From an uncultured Bacilli bacterium (lineage in GTDB: Bacteria > Bacillota_I > Bacilli_A > RF39 > UBA660), in NCBI GenBank assembly GCA_947630055.1, contig CANRGA010000002.1, positions 1 to 64,000 on the forward strand: a stretch of 64,000 nucleotides of DNA, read 5' to 3'. The translations under genes and the position numbers were made by a program. Of this stretch, positions 26,913 to 34,870 are shown one piece after another (position 1 is the first letter of the stretch; each line of letters starts with the position of its first letter). The notes beneath the pieces are model-generated. The model searched no databases. It saw only the letters and a program-made list of their open reading frames with translations, and was not told the origin of the DNA.

Positions 26913-28349
26913 CTATTTTTTATTAAATTCTCTTATTCTTTTTTTAGCATAACTAGTAAATGCTATATGTTCCCATTCATCTCTTGGGCCAAAAGATAAT
27001 TTATCTGTTATTATTTTGATTCTATCTTTATTTTGAAGTTGATAATCAATTGGCACATATTCACCATTAACCATTGCAGCCACCATTGTATTTCCTATAT
27101 CTGTATGAACTTTATAAGCAAAATCGATTGGCGTTGATCCTTTTGGCATTTCTAATATCTCACCTTTAGGAGTATAAACATATATTTTATCGGCAAATAG
27201 TTCATTTTTTACTTGAGTTACAAACTCTCTATTATCACCAAATATAGCATTTATTTCCGTTAATGATTTAAAAAATTGATATTTGCTTTTTAACTCATCT
27301 TGCATAACATTTCTCGCATTACCTTTTTCGATATCCCAATATGTTGGAAGACCAAAAGATGCAACTTTATCCATATCAAAAGTTCTTATCTGCGTTTGCA
27401 CCAACCTATCATTTGGGCCAAAAACTGTCGTATGTAAACTTCGATACATATTGGTTTTAGGATTACATATATAATCTTTAAACTTACTATTTATCGGATG
27501 GTATTCTTTATGAATAAAATATAAAGTTCGATAACAATTTTCAACTTCATCTACCATTATCTTTAAGGCAAATAAATCATGAATATCTGATAATTTATAA
27601 CCTTCATTTAATTTTTTATATATGCCGTATATATTTTTAGTTCTAATTTTTATTTCATTTGGAATATTTTGATCATTTAAAATAGTTTGTATTTTGTTAA
27701 GCATTTCATATAAAAATGTATTACTATCATTTTCAATATCTAATTTCTTTTCAGCGATTTTTTTATACATATCTGGTTTTAAATATTTTAGTGATAAATC
27801 TTCTAGTTCATTCTTAATTCGATAAGCCCCAATATAATAAGCAAGAGGAACAAATATTTCCATTGTCTCTAAAGCATTTTCTTTTTGTTTAAATTCTGAT
27901 TTAAATTGCAAAGTTCTCATATTATGCAATCTATCAGCAAGTTTTATGATAATTATTCGGACATCATCAGTTATTCCCGTAATTATTTTTCTGGTATTTG
28001 CTAAATTTTGTTCTTGTTTACTAGAAAAATTCATTTTAGAAAGTTTTGTTACCCCATCAACTAATTTAGCTACTTCTTTATTAAAGTTTTCAACAATATC
28101 TTCTTTCGTAAAATCAGTATCCTCTAAAGTATCATGAAGAAGTCCTGCACATATTGTATCTCTATCAGCATGCATTTCTGCTAAAATATAGGCAACATTT
28201 AAAGGATGAATAATATAGCTTTCGCCGCTCTGCCTAAATTGACCATCATGTAGTTTTTCCGCTAGTTGATAAGCTTTAGTTATAATTTCTACTTCTTCTG
28301 GATTATATTCTTTCACTAAATTAATTAAATCAGTAAATGTAATATTCAT
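26913..28349 (-). CDS. Short RelA/SpoT-family (p)ppGpp synthetase/hydrolase
   Basis: The protein has an HD hydrolase domain (HPLNVAYIL and LLHDTLEDT), a synthetase domain (FKDYICNPKTNMYRSLHTTV) and a TGS domain (VYTPKGEILEMPKGSTPIDF). It then stops: the zinc-finger and ACT regulatory domains of long Rel proteins are absent (478 aa against about 730). Both catalytic centres look intact. ATG at 28349 is chosen for its GGAGGTGG site; an in-frame upstream extension runs into the attenuator. It heads the operon with the TrpD-like pathway genes. Confidence 0.88.
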   Translation of the reverse strand: MNITFTDLINLVKEYNPEEVEIITKAYQLAEKLHDGQFRQSGESYIIHPLNVAYILAEMHADRDTICAGLLHDTLEDTDFTKEDIVENFNKEVAKLVDGVTKLSKMNFSSKQEQNLANTRKIITGITDDVRIIIIKLADRLHNMRTLQFKSEFKQKENALETMEIFVPLAYYIGAYRIKNELEDLSLKYLKPDMYKKIAEKKLDIENDSNTFLYEMLNKIQTILNDQNIPNEIKIRTKNIYGIYKKLNEGYKLSDIHDLFALKIMVDEVENCYRTLYFIHKEYHPINSKFKDYICNPKTNMYRSLHTTVFGPNDRLVQTQIRTFDMDKVASFGLPTYWDIEKGNARNVMQDELKSKYQFFKSLTEINAIFGDNREFVTQVKNELFADKIYVYTPKGEILEMPKGSTPIDFAYKVHTDIGNTMVAAMVNGEYVPIDYQLQNKDRIKIITDKLSFGPRDEWEHIAFTSYAKKRIREFNKK

Positions 28350-28372
28350 TAATACCACCTCCAAATAAAAAA

Positions 28373-28400
28373 CAGCAACAGCCACAAAGGCTAATTGCTG
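28373..28400 (-). promoter_or_regulatory. Attenuator hairpin upstream of rel
   Basis: On the minus strand a CAGCAAttaGCC/GGCtgTTGCTG-type stem with a five-base loop is followed by GTTTTTTATTT, a factor-independent terminator. It lies between the leader-peptide gene and the rel ribosome binding site. The leader stop codon sits in the 5' arm, so a ribosome ending there would block the hairpin. Confidence 0.7.
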
Positions 28401-28498
28401 ATTACTTCATTATTCATAAGAAAGCATAAACATTCACTTGTTTTTAAAATGTTTAATTTGCTAATGACTAAATTATTTTTAAGGATATTACTATTCAT
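28391..28498 (-). CDS. 35-residue leader peptide of the rel operon
   Basis: The ORF starts at ATG 28498 behind a GGGGAG site and ends with TAG at 28391-28393 inside the terminator stem. The peptide begins MNSNILKNNLVISKLNIL and contains five Leu, two Cys and many Asn and Ser, with no hydrophobic signal. The promoter at 28531-28559, the good ribosome binding site and the overlap with the hairpin indicate a regulatory upstream ORF. Whether it senses amino-acid supply or ribosome inhibition cannot be read from the sequence. Confidence 0.65.
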   Translation of the reverse strand: MNSNILKNNLVISKLNILKTSECLCFLMNNEVISN

Positions 28499-28530
28499 AC
28501 TGCATCTCCCCTTCAAATAAATTTAGTAAT

Positions 28531-28559
28531 AATTTACATCTTTTTAAAATGAATGTCAA
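28531..28559 (-). promoter_or_regulatory. Promoter of the leader peptide-rel operon
   Basis: TTGACA, 17 nt and TAAATT on the minus strand. The same -35/-10 pair occurs before sufU and before the queuosine-salvage gene. Confidence 0.7.
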
Positions 28560-28577
28560 TAGTTTTTTTGCTAATTT

Positions 28578-29120
28578 TTATAATTCTATACTATCAATTA
28601 TTTTATCTTCTATATCATAAATAGTAAATTTCTTATTTTCGTATATCATATATGTAGGTTTATTATTATTTCTAGGTAAAGATATTGATCCAACATTAAT
28701 GTATATCATATCTTTTTCTTTTTTTATATAAGGTATGTGTTCATGACCATATACGAGTATTCCTTTTCTATTAAATTTTCTGTTATTTGTTAAACTATAT
28801 TCATTTCCATGAGTTAAATAGATATCTAAGCCATCGACATGGATTAATGCTAAATTATTACAAATAGGAAAATCACTTGCCTTGATATCAACATCAGTAT
28901 CGCAATTACCTTTTAAACAAATAATTTTATCAGAATATTTAGTTAAGATATCTTTAACATTCATACTATTAATTTCATATTTTTTATTATATGTTGGTCC
29001 AGCATAATATAAATCTCCAAGTACAACTAATTTATCTATTTGTTTATTTTCCATAATATTTTCTATTTTCTTTAAATTAACATCAATACCATGAATATCT
29101 GATATAAATAATATTTTCAT
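28578..29120 (-). CDS. YfcE-type metallophosphoesterase
   Basis: All family metal ligands are present: SDIHG, GDLYYAG, GNCDTD, LTHGN and GHEH, ending with NVGSISLPR. The 180-residue length fits YfcE/MJ0936 phosphodiesterases. It is the last gene of a run with two NUDIX hydrolases and a NADAR protein, which suggests clean-up of nucleotide derivatives. Confidence 0.9.
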   Translation of the reverse strand: MKILFISDIHGIDVNLKKIENIMENKQIDKLVVLGDLYYAGPTYNKKYEINSMNVKDILTKYSDKIICLKGNCDTDVDIKASDFPICNNLALIHVDGLDIYLTHGNEYSLTNNRKFNRKGILVYGHEHIPYIKKEKDMIYINVGSISLPRNNNKPTYMIYENKKFTIYDIEDKIIDSIEL

Positions 29121-29139
29121 GTGTAAACCTCCCTAATAA

Positions 29140-29676
29140 TTAATCTCCATATGTTTTTAAAAATTCATCCCAAATTAATATCATATCATCTAAAGCTGAA
29201 TTATTTTCTTTAGTAGTTTTTTTATTCTCAATTAAAATGTCTTTTAAATCATTTATTTTTATATACTGACATTCATAATTTTGAATAATTTCATTAGAAT
29301 CTAATTGGCGTTTAGAATTATCATATTTAGAATCACAATAAACTATATAATAAAATATTTCTACTAATCTATTTTTACCACTATTATGATAATTTTTACA
29401 ATAATATTTTATTGAGTAAAATTTTTTAATCTTTTTTACATCAATTGTTATGCCAGTTTCTTCTAATATTTCTCTTTTTAAACCATCTTCTAAAGTTTCT
29501 CCTTCTTCTAGATGTCCACCGGGAAATTCATAATGTTTTAAACCATTAGAATAACACATTAATACTTCCTTATTTGAATTAATAAGTATAGCTCTTGCTC
29601 TAGTTGTTTTTTCATCAATATCTTCTAATTTTAAATTATCATAATTATATAATATTTCTTTCATTTTAATCATCAT
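29140..29676 (-). CDS. NUDIX hydrolase
   Basis: The NUDIX box is complete (GGHLEEGETLEDGLKREILE, then ETGI). The 178-residue protein would hydrolyse a nucleoside-diphosphate-linked compound. The substrate is unknown. It lies 15 bases after a second NUDIX gene; ATG codons at 29676 and 29664 are both possible starts. Confidence 0.88.
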   Translation of the reverse strand: MMIKMKEILYNYDNLKLEDIDEKTTRARAILINSNKEVLMCYSNGLKHYEFPGGHLEEGETLEDGLKREILEETGITIDVKKIKKFYSIKYYCKNYHNSGKNRLVEIFYYIVYCDSKYDNSKRQLDSNEIIQNYECQYIKINDLKDILIENKKTTKENNSALDDMILIWDEFLKTYGD

Positions 29677-29691
29677 CTTTCTTAATTATTT

Positions 29692-30165
29692 TTATTCTTC
29701 TTCTATATAATGAAAACTATCTTCATTATTAATTATTATTTCTTTTATTTTATTTGGTACTAAATTATAGTTTTTTAAATTATTTTTATCTATCCATTCT
29801 AAATGATGATAAATAATACTATTATGATCTTGTTCACATTTTCCCAAATTTATTTTATTAATATCTGAATTATCTAAATTTATAATATAATACATATCTA
29901 TTTCATGAGTTCTCTCTTGTTTTCTATTAATAAAGAAATTTTCTATGGTACCAACATATTTACAATCATCTATAATAAAATCTAGTTCTTCTTTAATTTC
30001 TCTTTTTAAAGCATCTTCTGATGTTTCTCCTAAAGAAACATATCCACCAGGTAAACAATATTTATCTGTATTATATTTTTCAATTAAAACCTTGTTAGTA
30101 GTCTCTATTATTGCAGATACTCTGTACTTAAATTTTATATCTTCATCCTTTATTTTTATATCCAT
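29692..30165 (-). CDS. NUDIX hydrolase
   Basis: A 157-residue protein with the box GGYVSLGETSEDALKREIKE followed by ELDF. The rest is a typical NUDIX alpha/beta fold, with a RKQERTHEIDMYY substrate-side segment. It lies directly downstream of the NADAR gene and may process NAD- or ADP-ribose-type products, by inference from context only. Confidence 0.88.
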   Translation of the reverse strand: MDIKIKDEDIKFKYRVSAIIETTNKVLIEKYNTDKYCLPGGYVSLGETSEDALKREIKEELDFIIDDCKYVGTIENFFINRKQERTHEIDMYYIINLDNSDINKINLGKCEQDHNSIIYHHLEWIDKNNLKNYNLVPNKIKEIIINNEDSFHYIEEE

Positions 30166-30177
30166 AACATTATCTTT

Positions 30178-30792
30178 CTATTTATCATTTTTTATTAAAA
30201 AATCATGTAAACAATTAAGCATAAATTCAAATTCATATCTTGTAAATACAGTTTCTTTTTTTGATTCTTTACCAATTATATGAATTATTGGCAAAGGACA
30301 ATTTTTAATTGCATTACGATAAAAATTATTTTGAATAGCACTAATATATAATTCATCAATTAATAAATCATACTCTAAAGAATCTCTCTTAATTTTCTTA
30401 CCTTTAAAATATATAAAACCATCTTCTTGCCAATTATAATTAGTAGCATCTTTTAAAACTAAGGCTTCTTTACCACTATAGTTAAAAAGTTTTTTTTGCA
30501 TTTTTATATCAGGAAATTTAATTGCTTGAAAAAAAGATTCAATAGAATGTAAATGATAGCCTTTAAATTTAAAATCATAAGGAAAAAGATTAGATAATAA
30601 TTTGGAATAAGTTCCTTTTAAAGAATAACTAACATTAATCCATTTTTCACTTTCGCAAGCTGAGCCATTTTCATCTTGCACTAAAATTCCATCACAATAA
30701 ATTTTTTCACCTTTTTTAACTACTGGTAATTCTTTAAATTTATAATTCTTTTTAAACTTTCTAAATTCTTCTAATTCTTTTTTATAACTCAT
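30178..30792 (-). CDS. NADAR/YbiA-like protein
   Basis: The segment HSIESFFQAIKFPD, the later YISAIQNNFYRNAI and the C-terminal IIHIIGK-type strand fit the NADAR (NAD and ADP-ribose) superfamily. Members include YbiA-type N-glycosidases and proteins that remove ADP-ribose from guanine. At 204 aa it has an N-terminal extension of about 50 residues. Two NUDIX genes and a phosphoesterase follow at 12-19-base spacing, a plausible ADP-ribose/N-glycoside metabolism unit. Confidence 0.7.
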   Translation of the reverse strand: MSYKKELEEFRKFKKNYKFKELPVVKKGEKIYCDGILVQDENGSACESEKWINVSYSLKGTYSKLLSNLFPYDFKFKGYHLHSIESFFQAIKFPDIKMQKKLFNYSGKEALVLKDATNYNWQEDGFIYFKGKKIKRDSLEYDLLIDELYISAIQNNFYRNAIKNCPLPIIHIIGKESKKETVFTRYEFEFMLNCLHDFLIKNDK

Positions 30793-30846
30793 TTTATAAT
30801 ACCTTCTTATTTTAAACTCAAATTTTAAATCACAATATTGATAAAT

Positions 30847-31191
30847 TTATCTAATAATAATAGATTCAAAATATTGTTCTTGAAATTCTGTCATTGCTTT
30901 AATAGCATCATCAGAATATTCTTTACCATCTTTAGACACTACTAATTTATCATCATCGTCATTAGTTCTATGGATTATAGCTATTACTTTACCATTACTT
31001 TCTTCTACTGGTTCAAATTCACCAACTAAATAAGCATCTAACTCTTCCCCATCACCACTTATTGTATTTGGGATGAAGCCATAATTTAACATATACATAA
31101 ATCCATGCTTGGGATGTCTTGAACCTAATTGCCTATCAATTTTTATGATTACTTCTTTTCCTAAAAAATCTTTAGCATTTACTTTTTCCAT
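30847..31191 (-). CDS. Short inorganic pyrophosphatase-like protein
   Basis: The NYGFIPNT motif, DGEELDAY (compare DGDPLD) and DDDDKLVV correspond to family I pyrophosphatase active-site strands. At 114 aa it lacks about a third of the usual 170-180 residues and one aspartate is replaced by glutamate. The start is ATG at 31191 with GGAGG. It may hydrolyse pyrophosphate or a related substrate; activity is uncertain. It lies 14 bases after a membrane protein gene. Confidence 0.7.
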   Translation of the reverse strand: MEKVNAKDFLGKEVIIKIDRQLGSRHPKHGFMYMLNYGFIPNTISGDGEELDAYLVGEFEPVEESNGKVIAIIHRTNDDDDKLVVSKDGKEYSDDAIKAMTEFQEQYFESIIIR

Positions 31192-31205
31192 AGCTACCTC
31201 CAAAC

Positions 31206-31760
31206 TTATTCTTTAAAATCTATTACTTCACTACTACCATCTAAATGAATAACTTTATTATTTTTTATCTCAAAAACATTATTAAGATCTTGATAATTAT
31301 CTATTACATTAGTATTTAATAAATCATAATATTCTTCATAGTTAAATAACCCAATAGTATTATTTTCTTTTAAAAAGATAACATAAGTATTATATTTTGT
31401 ATCTACTTTATACATCTTTTTAATATCACTATCTAGTTTAACTCTAAAACCTTTTAATTTATAATTGTTAATAAATATATCAAAATATATTGCTTGGGTA
31501 TAAATAGTATTTAATCTTTCTTTTAAACTACTTGTAGCATCTAATCTACTTATCTCATCAGTTTTAAGTGGTACGATATAAGACACTCCATCACTTAATA
31601 AATATATATTTACATAATCAAATTTAATAGTATCTACTATTTTTAAAGGATCTTCTTCTTTTTCTATTTCTTTAGGTTCATATAATTTATCATAGGCGAT
31701 ATATCCTACTAGTAAAAGAATAATTATTATTAAAATAATGGATAACTTATTTATTTTCAT
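31206..31760 (-). CDS. Single-pass membrane protein, unknown
   Basis: I do not recognise the family. The 184-residue protein has one N-terminal transmembrane helix (about 6-23), a short acidic linker (KEIEKEEDP) and an extracytoplasmic alpha/beta domain of about 150 residues that resembles GerMN-type folds weakly. It overlaps the sufU 3' end by 14 bases, so it is translated with it. Confidence 0.5.
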   Translation of the reverse strand: MKINKLSIILIIIILLLVGYIAYDKLYEPKEIEKEEDPLKIVDTIKFDYVNIYLLSDGVSYIVPLKTDEISRLDATSSLKERLNTIYTQAIYFDIFINNYKLKGFRVKLDSDIKKMYKVDTKYNTYVIFLKENNTIGLFNYEEYYDLLNTNVIDNYQDLNNVFEIKNNKVIHLDGSSEVIDFKE

Positions 31761-32175
31761 ATTCTTCTATAGCTTTCAATATTCCTTTATATGGTAATAG
31801 TGCACAATTTTTGCGATTATTCTGTTTATATATATCTTGAAAAGCAAGTCCTTCATTAAGAATACTCTCATTATATTCTTCTTCATTACACATATGATAA
31901 AAATTATTAATATAATCTTTAGCATCCTTAATACTTTTACCAATTAAATTTTTAATCATAATAGATGTTGAGGCGGTTGAAATAGCGCATGCTTCTCCCA
32001 TAAATTTAATATCTTTTATAGTATCATTTTCAAATAATATTTTTATATCTAAATTATCAATACAATTAGGATTTTTAGTATTAACTAATTTATAATTATC
32101 ATTATTTGTTTCTTCTTTATTAATTGGATTTTGAAAATGTTCTAATATAATTTCTCTACTTAAATCTTTATCCAT
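31747..32175 (-). CDS. sufU: SufU-type Fe-S assembly/sulfur acceptor protein
   Basis: The three zinc/sulfur cysteines are in NPNCID, GEACAIS and KNCALLP, as in SufU/IscU-like proteins. SufU accepts persulfide from SufS. The 142 aa are a usual length. Its promoter lies at 32195-32223. It is separated from sufS by the 4-kb island 32287-36460, although these genes are normally adjacent. Confidence 0.9.
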   Translation of the reverse strand: MDKDLSREIILEHFQNPINKEETNNDNYKLVNTKNPNCIDNLDIKILFENDTIKDIKFMGEACAISTASTSIMIKNLIGKSIKDAKDYINNFYHMCNEEEYNESILNEGLAFQDIYKQNNRKNCALLPYKGILKAIEEYENK

Positions 32176-32193
32176 AATTACTCATCTCATCCC

Positions 32194-32287
32194 TAATTTA
32201 ACGCATAAATAAAAATGTGTCAATAAAAAGAAGATTTTGTTAACTTTCTTCTTTCTTATAATTGTATTCATTCATATATTACGAATT
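32194..32287 (-). repeat. Repeat R1: promoter plus relic 3' gene end
   Basis: About 94 bp are nearly identical to 35828-35921, with small indels. The part nearest sufU is a promoter (TTGACA-17 nt-TAAATT at 32223-32195). The other part is a decayed copy of the 3' end of the gene at 35873-36133 (reading LNEYN then KKES and a stop). Confidence 0.85.
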
Positions 32288-32952
32288 TATTTTCTTTTTA
32301 ACTTTCTTGATTGTGTTTCATATAGTAAATTTAAATTATCTAAACAGTCCCAAGCCTTTAACAATAAACTTCTATCATTTTCTTTTTGCGTTAACTCATT
32401 ATACTTATTAAAAATATATTTATAATCACTAGCTGGATATGTTATAGAAGCTAGAAAATGAATTGATGCTATTACTTGCATTCCATTTTCATATTTTTGG
32501 CTAAATGGAACAATTAAGTAAAAAAAGTTTTCCAATGTTTTAATATCACTTTGATAAAAATATTTAAGTAATTTTAATCTTTGAATTTCACTTTTACTCA
32601 AATATTGAATAGATTCTGATATTTGATTGGAATCCATATATTTAAGCAATTGCTTATAGTCATATTCTTCAGCATAAGTATCATAAAAGTTTTTAACTTG
32701 TATTACATTCTTATCAATTTCTTGTAATTCCGCCTGTAAAGGTCTAGAATATGGACCATTAAAATCCCACACAAATCCATATACATCCATATATTTAATA
32801 AGCGCTTGAATTAAATACATCATATACATCATATTTTGGTGTTCCAATTTTATGTTTCCAATAAGTTTTTTTTGACTATTAGGATTATAATCTTTTTGAT
32901 ATGTTTCTTTATATAAAACTAAAAGTCTTTCTTTACTAAAATCTAAATTCAT
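32287..32952 (-). CDS. Hypothetical protein with GPYS motif
   Basis: No firm family. The 221-residue protein is helical with MMYMMYLIQALIKY followed by FVWDFNGPYSRPLQAELQEI. A tryptophan/GPYS pattern like this occurs in YwgA-like and SocA/Panacea-like antitoxin domains, but the match is weak. Its stop codon lies exactly at the edge of repeat R1 and its start follows a duplicated sufS tail, so it appears to be an inserted cassette. Confidence 0.5.
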   Translation of the reverse strand: MNLDFSKERLLVLYKETYQKDYNPNSQKKLIGNIKLEHQNMMYMMYLIQALIKYMDVYGFVWDFNGPYSRPLQAELQEIDKNVIQVKNFYDTYAEEYDYKQLLKYMDSNQISESIQYLSKSEIQRLKLLKYFYQSDIKTLENFFYLIVPFSQKYENGMQVIASIHFLASITYPASDYKYIFNKYNELTQKENDRSLLLKAWDCLDNLNLLYETQSRKLKRK

Positions 32953-33041
32953 TTATTTTGCCCCCACACATATATATTAACATTTTCATTAATAAAAATC
33001 TATTATTTTAGTCTTAATAATTAAAAATTGTTACTAAATAT

Positions 33042-33172
33042 AAAAAGAAGTATCGCTACTTCTTATATCATTTCTTTCATAATCTTATCTTTATCTTTTA
33101 AAAGTTCAACTAAATTATCAATTTCTGATTCAGTATTATAAAAATATAAACTAACTCGAATTGAATTAGCAA
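33042..33172 (-). pseudogene. Duplicated sufS 3' end (repeat B1)
   Basis: 131 bp match 36530-36660 with no gaps and only a few mismatches. They contain the last 37 codons of sufS and its terminator hairpin. The copy stops abruptly at 33172, where a relic of the sufU start follows. It is a scar of tandem duplication. Confidence 0.92.
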
Positions 33173-33175
33173 TCA

Positions 33176-33231
33176 CTACTTAAATCTTTATCATTAATTT
33201 AAATACATAATTAAAAAATGTATCAATAAAA
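33176..33231 (-). pseudogene. Relic of sufU start and promoter (repeat C2)
   Basis: Seventeen bases (33176-33192) equal the first codons of sufU (32156-32172). The bases after them are a diverged copy of the sufU leader and promoter (32194-32226). The order sufU head joined to sufS tail is the junction expected from a tandem duplication followed by deletion. Confidence 0.75.
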
Positions 33232-33654
33232 TTATATATTTGACAATTTATCTTTTATAAATTCATCTAAATATTCTGAATCTTTTGTAACCCATTTATA
33301 GTTACAATGTTCATCACTTAATTTAACATTTATTTTTGTACTATCCACATTAATAATAAAATCAATTTCTAAATCATGCACTAAGAGGCCATTTTTTTCC
33401 TTAACTTCATCATAATAATGCGTAATTATTGGATCAAATTCATCAGTGAATCCTATCTCTTCTCTAAGTTCTCTTTTTAAACCTTCTTTTAAAGTTTCGC
33501 CATTTTCTAAATGACCACCAGGAAATTCCCACGCTCCTGGATACAATTCATCATTTTCATTTCTTTTTACTATTAAAAGTAAATCATTACTTTTAAAATT
33601 CCTGTCAATACAATTCTTGTTTCCATAAATCTTTATTCCTCCTAACATTAACAA
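33232..33654 (-). CDS. NUDIX hydrolase with abnormal 5' end
   Basis: The box GGHLENGETLKEGLKRELRE followed by EIGF is complete and the fold is whole. The start is unclear: in-frame TTG and ATG codons (33654, 33648) lie upstream of a strong GGAGG site. The ATG properly behind that site is out of frame, and in frame only an ATT follows it. A rare start or a small frameshift in the 5' end would explain this. It follows an S51 peptidase gene. Confidence 0.75.
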   Translation of the reverse strand: MLMLGGIKIYGNKNCIDRNFKSNDLLLIVKRNENDELYPGAWEFPGGHLENGETLKEGLKRELREEIGFTDEFDPIITHYYDEVKEKNGLLVHDLEIDFIINVDSTKINVKLSDEHCNYKWVTKDSEYLDEFIKDKLSNI

Positions 33655-33660
33655 TATAAT

Positions 33661-34347
33661 TTAACTTTCTTTTGGCAAAAATGTACTAACATTTCCCAAT
33701 ATTTTTAAATCTCTTGTTTCACGATTATATATCATAGCGCCATCATTATAAATAGCATAAACTTTTTTACCTTTTTCATTTGCTATCTTTTGTAGTTTAT
33801 TTAAATAATATTTATTATTAATTGAATGGACATCAAAGTAAAAAGGATCATCTAATACACCAAAGCCATCATAAAAAGCAAAATATTTATAGTAGTTATT
33901 TTTAGCAGTTATAAAATATCTTTTTAATTGTAATTCAGCTCCAGCACTAGCCCCAATAATAATTCCTTTATAATGCTTAATATTATATAAAAGTTCTGTT
34001 TCTTGCACTACTTTACTATATAACATTTCCGGATTACCACCGGTTAAAACTAAAATATCACTATCATCAATTATTCTTTTAAATTGGGGAATATTATCTT
34101 TATCATAACAATTTAAGATTGTAATGTTTTCTTCTTTCAACCCTAAATTAATTAAAGAATCTACATATTTGTTATATCTTCTTTCATCTTTTTTAAACCA
34201 TTTATTATTAAATGTTTCATAATCTATTTCTGTTGGAAAAGTCCATGCAATTATTACTGCCTTATAATTATCTTTAATTATTTTCTTTAAATCTTTATCA
34301 ACTAATTTCATTCCTTTTTCGTAATCACTTAATAAAATGCTATACAT
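33661..34347 (-). CDS. Peptidase S51 family protein, paralog
   Basis: The nucleophile motif GASAGAE and the VLTGGNPEMLY strand mark an S51/PepE-like serine peptidase of 228 aa. It is clearly paralogous to 21151-21810, with the same LKRYFITAKNNYYKYF and FDVHSINN blocks. It sits in a four-gene unit with a queuosine-salvage protein and two NUDIX hydrolases. Confidence 0.8.
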   Translation of the reverse strand: MYSILLSDYEKGMKLVDKDLKKIIKDNYKAVIIAWTFPTEIDYETFNNKWFKKDERRYNKYVDSLINLGLKEENITILNCYDKDNIPQFKRIIDDSDILVLTGGNPEMLYSKVVQETELLYNIKHYKGIIIGASAGAELQLKRYFITAKNNYYKYFAFYDGFGVLDDPFYFDVHSINNKYYLNKLQKIANEKGKKVYAIYNDGAMIYNRETRDLKILGNVSTFLPKES

Positions 34348-34366
34348 ATCTATAACAACCTCTTTT

Positions 34367-34858
34367 CTATTCTTTTATTATATAGTTTTTAAATATATAA
34401 GCATGAGATTCAAGAAAATTACCATCATTTATTATTTTTTCTATTTCATCTTTACTTAAAAAATTAATAGATTCTACTTCACTTACTTGCAATTTAACAT
34501 TATTTAAATTTAAACTAACAATATCTAATTCATAAACATTAAAGATACAATTTTTATTTGGATATTTAAAAGTAGTAATGTATTTTATTTTTTTATCATC
34601 TACCCTTAGGCCAAGTTCTTCATCAAGTTCTCTTACAATAGTGGTAAATCCATCTTCACCATGAATAACATGTCCACCAGTTGAAGAATATTTACTTCCT
34701 TTTTCTTTAGAAGTTTTTTGAATTAAATATTTATCTTCTTCATTTTTAATAAAAATTACTGATAGCATAATATTTTTACCATCAGGTATTTTTTCATCTC
34801 TTGGAATTGTTTCATTTAAAAGTTTACCATTATCATCATATAAATCTAATATTTCCAT
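34367..34858 (-). CDS. NUDIX hydrolase (IDI-like N-terminus)
   Basis: The box GGHVIHGEDGFTTIVRELDE followed by ELGL fits the NUDIX consensus. The N-terminus (EILDLYDDNGKLL, then IPRDEKIPDG) resembles the isopentenyl-diphosphate isomerase/YfcD subgroup. It begins 12 bases after the queuosine-salvage gene; the substrate is unknown. Confidence 0.85.
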   Translation of the reverse strand: MEILDLYDDNGKLLNETIPRDEKIPDGKNIMLSVIFIKNEEDKYLIQKTSKEKGSKYSSTGGHVIHGEDGFTTIVRELDEELGLRVDDKKIKYITTFKYPNKNCIFNVYELDIVSLNLNNVKLQVSEVESINFLSKDEIEKIINDGNFLESHAYIFKNYIIKE

Positions 34859-34870
34859 TATAATTCCACC

